A DNA stretch of 13,574 nt from Euryarchaeota archaeon UBA88 (lineage in GTDB: Archaea > Thermoplasmatota > Poseidoniia > Poseidoniales > Poseidoniaceae), in NCBI GenBank assembly GCA_002499545.1, contig DAME01000020.1, positions 573-14,146 of the forward strand, in the 5' to 3' direction. The notes beneath the pieces were generated by a model that saw only the letters and a program-made list of their open reading frames with translations, searched no databases and was not told the DNA's origin. The position numbers and the translations under genes were made by a program. The number at the start of each line of letters is the position of its first letter. Position 1 is the stretch's first letter. This document shows, piece after piece, positions 1 to 7,267 of this stretch.

Positions 1-216
1 GATGAACTTGGCCAGCGAAAACAGTCTGAAGTGCCCCATCCACCGGTTTCATCGTCTCTTGAACTGCTCGGCAAGCGCACCAAAGACGACCCAGAAATTT
101 ACTTTATTCACTTGAACCACACCAATCCTCTGTACGATACGGGAAGTGATGAATTCCGCAAGGTCGGGTCTATGGGGTGGAGCGTAGCCAAGCAAGGCCA
201 GCAATTCACTCTGTAA
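1..216 (+). CDS. PqqB-like metallo-beta-lactamase-fold hydrolase, 3' end only
   Basis: Frame 1 is open from the left edge and stops with TAA at 214-216, so only the last 71 residues are seen and the start lies outside. The visible part carries the C-terminal signature I associate with PqqB-type proteins of the metallo-beta-lactamase fold: a PHPP segment, then FIHLNHTNPLYD (about residues 46-57 of the fragment), in which the conserved His and Asn lie near the metal site, and an ending like VAKQGQQF. In bacteria PqqB acts in pyrroloquinoline quinone maturation; stand-alone relatives in archaea need not make PQQ, and no other pqq gene is in the window. The metal-binding HxHxDH motif would be upstream and cannot be checked. 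The last 11 bases overlap the 3' end of the convergent symporter gene. Family is fairly sure, function is not. Confidence 0.75.
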   Translation, partial: DELGQRKQSEVPHPPVSSSLELLGKRTKDDPEIYFIHLNHTNPLYDTGSDEFRKVGSMGWSVAKQGQQFTL

Positions 217-2317
217 CTTTGGAAATGGCGTATTCCAGCACAATGAGTTGTACTGAGTAATCGACTTCTTCGCCATTGTCGGTGTGCTGACATCCAGCGC
301 CTCCACCCGAATTGACCTCTACAGTCAGCGTAACCCCGTACATTCCAAGGCCTTCACCGTCGGAATCCAGTCCATTCACGATATCAGATTCTGTGACATT
401 TGAAACCGTACCTAGCATTGATTCATCGTACCAAATCGCACTCACTTCGTGTGAAGTAGAGCCTTGGTTTTGTCCACTGGCAGTCGCATTGAACGGGCCG
501 TGACTCACCGTTCCACTGATCGTATCGGGTTCGGAGTCACTCGCTCCGGGGGCAACGCACCCGAGACCAGTACTCGTTTCATCTTCACCATAGGTCATAA
601 TGACCATCACTCCAACGATGTTCTTGCTTGCCATTTCATCACTCAAAGCGTCGGTCGAAAGATCAAGGGTCAATGAACCACCGTCTTCGATGTATTCAAG
701 CCCCTCATCCAACGTGATGTTTTCGAACGTTGCCTCGACATTGTACGAACCCATGCCCCCTGATGCGGCCGAACTGCTCGGTGCATAAGCAAGGTACGAC
801 GCTTCGACCCCTACCGTCATGACTATGAGGGCAGCGGCGCCGATTTCGAGTGTTCTTCTGGTAGGGAATTCGTACCTACCAAAAGGATTGTCGGGCGAGT
901 CATTGCGGAACCAGCAAAGGGAAAAATGGGTTGCGAATGCAGCACTCACGCCCGGTACGGACGGGAAGATTCCTTCTGCGTCTCCGAAGCCAAGAAGGGT
1001 CCAGATAATGACTGCACTCATGGCAGCAATCATCATGAGAATCGAGTGATTTGTATCGGGTTCATACCCCATCATTCGTACCAAGATAAGCGGTACGAAA
1101 ATACCACCAAGTCCGTAGACAGCAAGCACTACGAGGGCGAACACAGAGTCTCCAAATCCTGGGAACTGTTGGCCAATCAGTGAAATGACGGTCGCAAAAA
1201 CAGCCACGGCCAATGTAACTTTCTTGGTAGTTTTGTGGTCTTGATTCCATTCAGGTTTGATGTCATCGGTGATTGCGGCAGTGCACGCTAGGACTTGACT
1301 GTCTGCTGTCGACATGGTAGCGGCAAAAATCGAGGCGAGAATGAGTCCGCCAAGGAAAGGATTGAGCTCTTCCATGGCGAGTTTGGGAAGGCCGGTTTCC
1401 GCACCAGAGATGCCCAATTCGGGAAGGAGAACGCGACACGCAAGACCGATAAGGAACATCAAAATGATGAACGGCGTTTGCCAAACGAAGAACCAAATCA
1501 TTGCTTCCTTGCGTGCTTTATCGTCTTTTAATGTCATCACCCGGGAGACAACTTGGGGTTGGCCAGCCACGCCAAGTCCACCGAGGAAAAACGCAGCAAT
1601 CCATAACGTGGCACCGAATTTCAGCCCCGAGGGCATGATGTTGACCATTGAGGGGTCAATCGCCTCAAGTTGAGAATGCAGTCCGGAGAATCCTCCCGTA
1701 CCCTTCAATGCAACCAGACACAAGATGGTCGAACCGACAATCATGACGCACGATTGCGCAGCATCTGTCCAGATCGAGGCCCGAATTCCACCTGCGTAAC
1801 AGTAGGCTACAACCAAGACGAATCCAATCAGAATACCGACGGTTGGGGCCCAATTCAGCATGACCTCAAGCGCGACACCGCCAGCGGTGAGTTGAGCTGC
1901 TGCATAGATGGACAGAAAAATGACTGAGAGAACCGCAGCGACTTTCGCTTCTGGCGAACCTGCCGTGCTAGAAACCAGTGAGGAAAGTGAGCGAATTCCG
2001 CGCTGTTCACCTTCTTTTTGGATGTATTTGTAAAGCCAAATCCAAGCGACGAGTTGGCCGATTGTTGAGACCAGAGCAATCCAAACTGCGGAATATCCCT
2101 GCAGAATGATGAAGCCAATGAATCCGATGAACATGTAACCCGAGTTCCACGTGCTTACTGCAGAAAGCGCCGCTAAAGCTGGATGCATACCTCGTCCAGC
2201 AACGAGGTAGTCATCGGTCGTGTCTTCTTTCACGCGCATCGATGCAAGTCCGACGCCGGCAAAAAAGAACATGAACAGCAAAAAAGAAAGTAAAATCATC
2301 GTTTCCTCAGACATCAT
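206..2317 (-). CDS. Sodium/solute symporter (SSS/PutP-like) with C-terminal ectodomain
   Basis: A 703-residue Na+-coupled secondary transporter of the SSS (SLC5) family in the cytoplasmic membrane. Family marks: a PutP-like LSAVSTWNSG segment (51-60), GGIRASIWTDAAQ (176-188), GQPQVVSRVM (252-261), and AATMSTADSQ (332-341), whose Ser336/Thr337 match the Na2-site hydroxyl residues of PutP. The sequence is closest to the proline-transporter branch, but the substrate is not proven. After the usual 13 membrane helices there is one more (about 491-512). Then comes a roughly 190-residue Gly/Ser/Thr/acid-rich beta-type domain (about 515-703) with sequons at N533, N610 and N640 and cysteines 587 and 676, so this end is probably outside the cell. 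Usual PutP length is near 500. ATG at 2317 (or the next ATG at 2314) is supported by a GAGGAGTGA ribosome site at 2321-2329. The start overlaps the dphB stop by 11 bases, so translation is probably coupled. Confidence 0.9.
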   Translation of the reverse strand: MMSEETMILLSFLLFMFFFAGVGLASMRVKEDTTDDYLVAGRGMHPALAALSAVSTWNSGYMFIGFIGFIILQGYSAVWIALVSTIGQLVAWIWLYKYIQKEGEQRGIRSLSSLVSSTAGSPEAKVAAVLSVIFLSIYAAAQLTAGGVALEVMLNWAPTVGILIGFVLVVAYCYAGGIRASIWTDAAQSCVMIVGSTILCLVALKGTGGFSGLHSQLEAIDPSMVNIMPSGLKFGATLWIAAFFLGGLGVAGQPQVVSRVMTLKDDKARKEAMIWFFVWQTPFIILMFLIGLACRVLLPELGISGAETGLPKLAMEELNPFLGGLILASIFAATMSTADSQVLACTAAITDDIKPEWNQDHKTTKKVTLAVAVFATVISLIGQQFPGFGDSVFALVVLAVYGLGGIFVPLILVRMMGYEPDTNHSILMMIAAMSAVIIWTLLGFGDAEGIFPSVPGVSAAFATHFSLCWFRNDSPDNPFGRYEFPTRRTLEIGAAALIVMTVGVEASYLAYAPSSSAASGGMGSYNVEATFENITLDEGLEYIEDGGSLTLDLSTDALSDEMASKNIVGVMVIMTYGEDETSTGLGCVAPGASDSEPDTISGTVSHGPFNATASGQNQGSTSHEVSAIWYDESMLGTVSNVTESDIVNGLDSDGEGLGMYGVTLTVEVNSGGGAGCQHTDNGEEVDYSVQLIVLEYAISKVTE

Positions 2318-3245
2318 CCATCACTCCTCGCTGCCAACGAAGCAGAGCCTTCTCTTCAACTTCACTGGGGTTCGACGGGAAGACAAGGCAGTTCAATCGT
2401 CCACCATCTATCGCACCTAACTTTCCCACAGTGGTGGTGACAACCCGTTGTTCATCGGTCCCCATGTCGCTGCATAGAACAACTGGCATGAGGTCGAAGC
2501 GCTGTTTGAGCAGTGCATTGCAAGCTTCAACTCGCATGGTCTGCAACGCTGTTTCAACGGACATGTCTGCAACCGACTGAGCAAGTTTCTCCCGCATGAG
2601 TTTCAACGAAACGACGGCGTCGTGTGGCTTCATCGGCACTTGCCGACCAACGCCTTCGCCGGTCGGGTCTAAATCGAGCAAGGCAAGAGTGTGGAGGTTT
2701 TGCTGGAGATTCGCCGCAATGACTTCCAAAGGAGAGGTAGCAACCCAACCTCCGTACGGGTAAGTGAGGGTTGTTTGACGGCCGAATTTGTAGTTTGACA
2801 AGCCGATTGCCCCGGTCACCAGTGTCGTGATTGAAACACCGTGGAATGTTCGACATTCGATGCCGGCTTCCGCAGCTTGCAACTGCAAGTCAACATGCGT
2901 TGTTGCCTGCAAAGGGTCGCCCACTACCATCAAAGCAACAAGTGAGGTACGAGCCAAATCGAACAAGATATCGGGCTGTTCAACTTCAGGCCGCATGACT
3001 TTCTGAATAGAACCAATGACTTGTTCGAGCGACTCAAGTTCGTGTTGAGGCCACAGTGCAGTATAAGCCTCATAGCGTCGAACATCGGCACTCTTCGCTG
3101 CTTCAAGCGCCTCACTGGTCATTCCAGAGAGCCGGCCAGGACCCATGCCAATGAGCAGCAGTCCTGTTGGCGGAAGTGATGAATCAATGCCTTGCTTCGC
3201 CGTCACCCTCAAACCCCCGCTTCGCTTGGATTGAGCGAGTGCCAT
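2307..3245 (-). CDS. dphB: Diphthine synthase (Dph5/DphB)
   Basis: S-adenosylmethionine-dependent methyltransferase that methylates the modified histidine of elongation factor 2 during diphthamide synthesis; cytosolic. The tetrapyrrole-methylase-like N-terminal fold begins with LLLIGMGPG (29-37), and the family motif GDPLQATTH lies at 109-117. IGLSNYKFGRQTTL (147-160), HTLALLDLD (185-193) and the tail LVFPSNPSEVEEKAL (287-301) also fit. At 312 residues it is longer than the usual 260-270, partly because of about 28 residues before the first beta strand. The ATG at 3245 shares CATG with the trm5 start. A GTG at 3206 (residue 14) is an alternative that would give a more typical N-terminus and leave 37 bases between the genes. 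The gene runs into the symporter by an 11-base overlap; a functional link between them is not obvious. Confidence 0.93.
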   Translation of the reverse strand: MALAQSKRSGGLRVTAKQGIDSSLPPTGLLLIGMGPGRLSGMTSEALEAAKSADVRRYEAYTALWPQHELESLEQVIGSIQKVMRPEVEQPDILFDLARTSLVALMVVGDPLQATTHVDLQLQAAEAGIECRTFHGVSITTLVTGAIGLSNYKFGRQTTLTYPYGGWVATSPLEVIAANLQQNLHTLALLDLDPTGEGVGRQVPMKPHDAVVSLKLMREKLAQSVADMSVETALQTMRVEACNALLKQRFDLMPVVLCSDMGTDEQRVVTTTVGKLGAIDGGRLNCLVFPSNPSEVEEKALLRWQRGVMDDV

Positions 3246-4359
3246 GCGTCATTTGAGTGTGCCGAGCGCGCAAACCCAACGCTGGTTGGAACTTTGCCGC
3301 TCGAATCATTGGTCGACAAATCAAGCGGGGATTACTCGCCTTGAGGATGGTAGAAACGCTATACCGCTGAACCAAAATGCCCCAGAGTCGACCGACCCAT
3401 GCTGGGAGGGGAATCCTCAGATCGAACTTGAAGTTGAGAAGAAAAGACCCGTTCACTGGCTGGACCATCTCGACCGTCAATTGGTTGAGCAGCACCAACA
3501 ACACTGGCCGCGCTCCTACGAAGTTCAAGGCGACGTACTCATTGTCAAAATCGAGCAGGACGTGTGGGACTTCGGAGAATTAATCGCCGATGCGATGCTT
3601 ACACAACTCCCCAATATTCGACTGGTCTGTGCTGACTTAGGGGTGAAAGGCGAATTCCGCTTACGAGACCTTCTCCCTCTTGCCAGCCGGGACGGTTCAC
3701 TGCACACCCGCACACGCATCCGGGAGAACGGCTACATGCTGTGGGTCGACCCATCTAAGGTCTATTTTTCAGCGCGACTTTCAAACGAGCGAATCGAAAC
3801 GCTCACGTCTGCACAAAACCTTCGACAAGAGCTTGGACGCCCACTTGTCGTGTGCGACCCTTATGCAGGAGTTGGCCCGAGCATGGGGGCATTACTTAGC
3901 GAGGCTGATTTGGTTGGAGGATACCTTGTAGGCGACCTGAATCCAGACGCAACCGAACTTCTTCAAACCAACATTGACGCGCTTGTAAGCCGTAGAAAAT
4001 CAACCGGTACTGCCGCACTTGCCCCGACATCGGTTATCTGCCAAGACGCTCGGCGATGGGCAGAACGTGAGGGCAATGTAGGTGTTGTTGACATGCTTTT
4101 AGTGAACCTTCCACACGACAGTATCGCACACCTCCCATCACTTCTCCCTCTTTTGAGACGGGACCAAACGGTGGTTGTCAAAGGGTGGGCCATTGTCCAA
4201 AATACTGAGCAGAATTCCGTTGAACAAGCGATACGACAAGCGGTCATTGGCCAGAACGGTGACGTGATTCATCTCGCCCTGAGGGAAGTTAAAGGCTTCT
4301 CGATGACCAAGCGTTTCATGTCGTTTGAAGCTCGCTGTAGTTTCGTTTCTGAGCGTTGA
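3244..4359 (+). CDS. trm5: tRNA (guanine37-N1)-methyltransferase, Trm5/TYW2 family
   Basis: Class I SAM-dependent methyltransferase of the Met_10 (Trm5/TYW2) family, which places m1G at position 37 of tRNA and prevents frameshifting. Visible marks over 371 residues: VKGEFRLRDLLPLA (134-147), RENGYMLWVDPSKVYFSARL (160-179), the SAM-binding loop DPYAGVGPS (205-213; many relatives have DxFAGVGP), DLNPDA (231-236), QDAR (267-270) and the catalytic-site NLP at 288-290 followed by His. The NLP motif favours Trm5 over TYW2, but a dual-activity archaeal Taw-type enzyme is not excluded. The first 90 residues contain an IPLN motif (40-43) like family N-termini. ATG at 3244 is the first possible start, since an in-frame TGA lies at 3232-3234. 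No clear ribosome site precedes it, so the message may be leaderless. It is divergent to dphB with no spacer. Confidence 0.9.
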   Translation: MRHLSVPSAQTQRWLELCRSNHWSTNQAGITRLEDGRNAIPLNQNAPESTDPCWEGNPQIELEVEKKRPVHWLDHLDRQLVEQHQQHWPRSYEVQGDVLIVKIEQDVWDFGELIADAMLTQLPNIRLVCADLGVKGEFRLRDLLPLASRDGSLHTRTRIRENGYMLWVDPSKVYFSARLSNERIETLTSAQNLRQELGRPLVVCDPYAGVGPSMGALLSEADLVGGYLVGDLNPDATELLQTNIDALVSRRKSTGTAALAPTSVICQDARRWAEREGNVGVVDMLLVNLPHDSIAHLPSLLPLLRRDQTVVVKGWAIVQNTEQNSVEQAIRQAVIGQNGDVIHLALREVKGFSMTKRFMSFEARCSFVSER

Positions 4360-4390
4360 GTTCAAGAAGACCAACACCTTGGCTATACAC

Positions 4391-4516
4391 ATGAACAACA
4401 CAGTTCTCTGCGTTTGCGGTGTAAAAATCGACATTGCAGGCGTCGCTCCGCGCAAAGACGGCATCAAGGTTTGGTGCAAAGTGTGTGGAGCGGTATCGGT
4501 GCACCACCGTGAGTAA
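4391..4516 (+). CDS. 41-residue zinc-ribbon microprotein
   Basis: A short frame between trm5 and the next membrane-protein gene encodes 41 residues. Cys7-x-Cys9 and Cys29-x-x-Cys32 are spaced as in a single zinc ribbon (CVCG ... WCKVCG), followed by two histidines near the end (38-39). The same frame extends back to a TTG at 4325 inside the trm5 3' end, but the ATG at 4391 gives a compact zinc-ribbon-only protein. No clear ribosome site is visible before either start. It begins 31 bases after trm5 and ends 26 bases before the next gene, so it could be part of a trm5 operon. The function is unknown; small zinc ribbons often act as nucleic-acid or protein adaptors. The paired Cys motifs are the main reason to believe it is real. 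Confidence 0.55.
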   Translation: MNNTVLCVCGVKIDIAGVAPRKDGIKVWCKVCGAVSVHHRE

Positions 4517-4542
4517 ATGGATAAACGAGAGGGGCCCGTATA

Positions 4543-5337
4543 ATGCACAAACCGCTCGTAATTATCGGTACAATTCTTGCACTTGTATCCATCGCTTTGT
4601 TTGCAGGGGGAGCGAACAGTTTAGGCGACGGTATCGAAGAACTTGATGAACTTAACATTCCCGGATATATTGTTGACAACGGCACTTCGATTGAGTACAC
4701 CTATGCGGACAATGACAGCGCCGGTTCGGCTGGAGTGTACGTTTTGCTCGAAGGCTCATATGGCGACAACGACTCAGATCCCTGTGAAAATTTTCAATTC
4801 ACAATTACTGATTCGCTAGGAAACGATGTGACCAATGATGTAAGCACATTTGCCGAAAGTGGCGGCAAATGCCTCGACGAAAGCAAGGTTGACGAAAATG
4901 TCCGGGGGATCCTTGAAGAGAATGGCAAGGTCATTGCTATCTCCGTGTGTGACACATTATCTCGTTCACACAGATGCCAATTAAATGAGACATACACCCT
5001 CGCCGGCGACCAAACCATGCATCTGTTTGACAACGATGCGCTTGGTTACGATTCGGTTGGCCCATTGTTTTCTCTGATCGGTGGAGTATTCTCGGCAGTA
5101 ATTGGTGCTTGCTGCGGTCTTTTTGGAATTGGGATGGCGGTTACGGGACTCCTCACCGGGCGCGGGCCCAAGCCGATGCCAGGTGCAACCCTTCAATCAT
5201 ACAAGATTCCGCCTCCAATTACTGCAGCAAACCCTTCACCTTCCGTTGAGCAAACACCAACCACTCCTCCTGTTGAAATCGGCACTGATATCGAGGCTGA
5301 GAAGGTTGCCATCACGCCAGTTTCGGTTTGGGATTGA
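4543..5337 (+). CDS. Two-TM membrane protein with acidic ectodomain, unknown function
   Basis: 264 residues, no family recognised. An N-terminal hydrophobic segment (5-22) acts as signal anchor. Residues 23-170 form an acidic Asn/Asp-rich domain with four cysteines (81, 110, 136, 145) and possible N-glycosylation sites at N46, N57, N76 and N148, which suggests it faces outside. A second long hydrophobic stretch (173-205) contains paired cysteines at 190-191. It is followed by a Pro/Thr-rich tail (207-264), probably cytoplasmic. The ATG at 4543 is preceded by GAGAGGGG at 4527-4534 at good ribosome-site spacing. It follows the zinc-ribbon microprotein on the same strand and meets the DUF4190-like gene tail to tail, with 2 bases between stop codons. 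It looks like a cell-surface or sensory accessory protein, but nothing in it names a role. Confidence 0.85.
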   Translation: MHKPLVIIGTILALVSIALFAGGANSLGDGIEELDELNIPGYIVDNGTSIEYTYADNDSAGSAGVYVLLEGSYGDNDSDPCENFQFTITDSLGNDVTNDVSTFAESGGKCLDESKVDENVRGILEENGKVIAISVCDTLSRSHRCQLNETYTLAGDQTMHLFDNDALGYDSVGPLFSLIGGVFSAVIGACCGLFGIGMAVTGLLTGRGPKPMPGATLQSYKIPPPITAANPSPSVEQTPTTPPVEIGTDIEAEKVAITPVSVWD

Positions 5338-5339
5338 CT

Positions 5340-5714
5340 TCACCAATCATACACGCCCATTATATCGAGTCCTAACATAGCCGCAAGGATTCCAATTCCA
5401 AGAACGAGTAGAGCGCTAACGATTGCTCCGATGATCTGTGCTGCTTTGGCAGTCCCTGCATCTGGGTGTCCCGGGATTTGTTTCGTAATCTCGAGCGAAC
5501 TGTTTGAAAGGATGAGGCCTGGAATTGCAAGAAGGCCGCACGGTGCAAAGCAGAACAGCCCCATCAACCCCCCGATCGAGAAGGCTAGAGCCGTAGTGGC
5601 GCTTGTCGCTGGGAGCCCCATTGGCATCCCGCCTTGCTGGTATGGAATCGGCTGTACTGGTATGGAATCCCAGACTCCTCCGATCTCTTGCCGAGGCGGT
5701 GGGGTGTTCTGCAT
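5340..5714 (-). CDS. Small two-TM protein, DUF4190-like
   Basis: 124 residues from ATG 5714: a Pro/Gln/Gly-rich cytoplasmic-type N-terminus (1-36), then two hydrophobic segments (about 42-70 and 90-118) joined by a short polar loop. This is the architecture of DUF4190-type small membrane proteins. The function is unknown. The frame can be read further upstream, but that part (with several Cys and basic residues) looks non-coding. ATG 5714 lies 29 bases downstream of the centre of an AT-rich box at 5739-5747, as expected for a leaderless archaeal message; no ribosome site is present. Ten A residues on the coding strand (5716-5725) sit directly before the start. One extra A would join an upstream ATG at 5737 in frame. 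It follows the CDP-alcohol transferase by 52 bases and may also be co-transcribed with it. Confidence 0.75.
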   Translation of the reverse strand: MQNTPPPRQEIGGVWDSIPVQPIPYQQGGMPMGLPATSATTALAFSIGGLMGLFCFAPCGLLAIPGLILSNSSLEITKQIPGHPDAGTAKAAQIIGAIVSALLVLGIGILAAMLGLDIMGVYDW

Positions 5715-5738
5715 GTTTTTTTTTTGGAGGCAGACATG

Positions 5739-5747
5739 ATAAATTTT
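5739..5747 (-). promoter_or_regulatory. Candidate TATA box for the DUF4190-like gene
   Basis: The minus strand reads AAAATTTAT here, inside the 52-base gap after the CDP-alcohol transferase gene. Its centre is 29 bases upstream of the ATG at 5714, close to the usual distance between an archaeal TATA box and the transcript start. This points to a leaderless or nearly leaderless message. No convincing BRE was identified. Inferred from spacing and composition only. Confidence 0.4.
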
Positions 5748-5766
5748 GCAGCGGACACCACGTTGT

Positions 5767-6528
5767 TCAGTTCGGAAGCCGACTTCGCACAACTACGGTC
5801 GCCATCACGAGGCTGTTTGCACCCAACACGAGGTGAGGTAGGTAGGTGATGTTCTGTGTGATGGCCAGTGAGAAGATGATCAGTGATTGAAATCCATATC
5901 CGAGTGACGATGATGCCGTGAGTTCGAACACCAATTTTTTTGAACCCTTTCCGGTCAATCCTGCGATAATACTGTCTTGCCAACTAAACATCAGAACATA
6001 GATTGCATGCAAGATGTTGACATTTCGTTGCTGTTCCCACGGATGGGCAGTTGGGCGAATACGCTCGTCCACGCGACTGGTCGTATCACCCGAACCCAGT
6101 GCTCGAAGCAGTATCGAATAGTGGTTGAACAGCGAGTATTGGAACAGAATAGCAACGATCATTACGGCAGTTAATGCGCCGCTCCAGCTCAACAAGTGTC
6201 CGAATGAACACATAACGGCAATGAGACCGATTGTGTCGGCGACTGTATCCCAGTATCTTCCAACATGCGACGGCCGTTCGCGCAGTCGTGCGAGTTCCCC
6301 GTCAACGGCATCCAATACACCTTTAGCGATGAGTAAAAAACACCCTAAGATCACTTCACCTTGCAATATAAGCCAGGCAGAAAACAGTGCCAATAAGAGG
6401 TGCAGGTTGGTGACGAGCAGCACCGATACGGGGGTTGTCTTGAGAGATCGGGCCAAAATTCGAGCGATAGGCCGTCCCCATTCAGAGAGGTCAAGGGCCG
6501 TGCTTTCGCCGTACTTTTTATTCGACAC
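5767..6528 (-). CDS. CDP-alcohol phosphatidyltransferase family membrane enzyme
   Basis: Integral membrane enzyme that transfers a lipid phosphate group from a CDP-lipid to an alcohol headgroup such as inositol phosphate, glycerol phosphate or serine. The full family motif D-x2-D-G-x2-A-R-x8-G-x3-D-x3-D is intact: DAVDGELAR at 73-81, Gly90, and Asp94 and Asp98. All four metal-binding aspartates are therefore present and the enzyme should be active. Hydrophobic helices flank the motif (about 34-70, 98-135, 165-190 and 205-250). At 253 residues it is slightly longer than the roughly 200 of archaetidyl transferases, and the headgroup cannot be told from sequence. The start is GTG at 6528 with only a weak ribosome site. 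It lies 69 bases downstream of the bitopic membrane protein gene on the same strand. Confidence 0.9.
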   Translation of the reverse strand: MSNKKYGESTALDLSEWGRPIARILARSLKTTPVSVLLVTNLHLLLALFSAWLILQGEVILGCFLLIAKGVLDAVDGELARLRERPSHVGRYWDTVADTIGLIAVMCSFGHLLSWSGALTAVMIVAILFQYSLFNHYSILLRALGSGDTTSRVDERIRPTAHPWEQQRNVNILHAIYVLMFSWQDSIIAGLTGKGSKKLVFELTASSSLGYGFQSLIIFSLAITQNITYLPHLVLGANSLVMATVVVRSRLPN

Positions 6529-6597
6529 AGATACGCCCTTACCTTACCCTGCGTTGCATCACTGATAGAGTTGAGTATGAATTTGAGCCAGATGAAC

Positions 6598-7224
6598 TCA
6601 CATGAGTCCTTTTGGAGTTCGCCACGGGTCGTCTCCATCAATCGGTTCATCGTATTCTGGCATTCCCACCTGACGGCGCTTGAACGGTGTTTTTTCTTCA
6701 CCAGCAGGCGGTACTTTCGTTCGGTTAGCGAGCCATTCACCGCCTTTTTTACGAACGACTGTTTCAACAAGAGCAACCGAAATCAGAAGCATCGAGAGTG
6801 CGACGTGCCCTTCAAACTGGTAGGATTGGAAGGGTTGGATGTACAGCGTCTGTTCAGCTAAAATTCCCTCATCAACAGTGGTTTTTATCCGGTATGTTCC
6901 CGGAGCTAATTCTCCTTCCCAGCCCTTCGCATCATCAGCCAACTGCCCCGACCACCGTGCAAGAATCACTCCCTCTTGGTCCAACAGTTCCCACGAAACG
7001 TTACCGGTTGAAGTTGAAACGCCTTTGAACTCCACTTCGAATTGAGAAGGCATCTGTTTACTCTGGCCAAATACTGCTGCCAGGGTAACTGTACGCTCTT
7101 CAAGCGGGTGGTCGAAATCATTGATTTCATATGGTGCGGAATTATCTGAAATTCCAACCCAGATTCCGTTCAGCAGAAGAAGCGCAACAGGCCACAGCAG
7201 CATGTTGAGTTTCTTCTTCTCCAT
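6598..7224 (-). CDS. Bitopic membrane protein with beta-type ectodomain, unknown function
   Basis: 208 residues from ATG 7224. After a basic N-terminus (MEKKK) there is a membrane anchor (8-25). An outside domain follows of about 115 residues with beta-rich, adhesin- or Ig-like texture (ELAPGTYRIKTTVDEG at 105-120) and one sequon (N75). A second membrane helix (about 140-157) and a charged, Pro-rich cytoplasmic tail complete it. The open frame extends to 7293, but the added 23 residues precede a clean signal-anchor start and would overlap mptE by 26 bases, so 7224 is preferred. That start leaves 43 bases after mptE. There is no clear ribosome site. The layout (anchor, ectodomain, second helix, tail) resembles that of the 264-residue protein at 4543-5337, without visible sequence identity. 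I do not recognise the family. Confidence 0.8.
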   Translation of the reverse strand: MEKKKLNMLLWPVALLLLNGIWVGISDNSAPYEINDFDHPLEERTVTLAAVFGQSKQMPSQFEVEFKGVSTSTGNVSWELLDQEGVILARWSGQLADDAKGWEGELAPGTYRIKTTVDEGILAEQTLYIQPFQSYQFEGHVALSMLLISVALVETVVRKKGGEWLANRTKVPPAGEEKTPFKRRQVGMPEYDEPIDGDDPWRTPKGLM

Positions 7225-7267
7225 AACGGCGATTAGTGGGAGCACCTTTTGAGTGTATGTATGCTCG

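Noticed and set aside
1314..1673. 119-codon plus-strand frame inside the symporter gene
   Set aside because: Antisense shadow of a strongly conserved SSS coding region.
4138..4548. 136-codon minus-strand frame over the trm5 3' end and the microprotein
   Set aside because: Antisense to the trm5 NLP motif region and lacks any recognisable feature.
5585..5983. 132-codon minus-strand frame spanning the CDP-alcohol transferase and DUF4190-like genes
   Set aside because: It overlaps two well-supported genes in another frame and its translation is basic and low in hydrophobic pattern. Only its short part near 5737 is interesting, as a possible alternative N-terminus.
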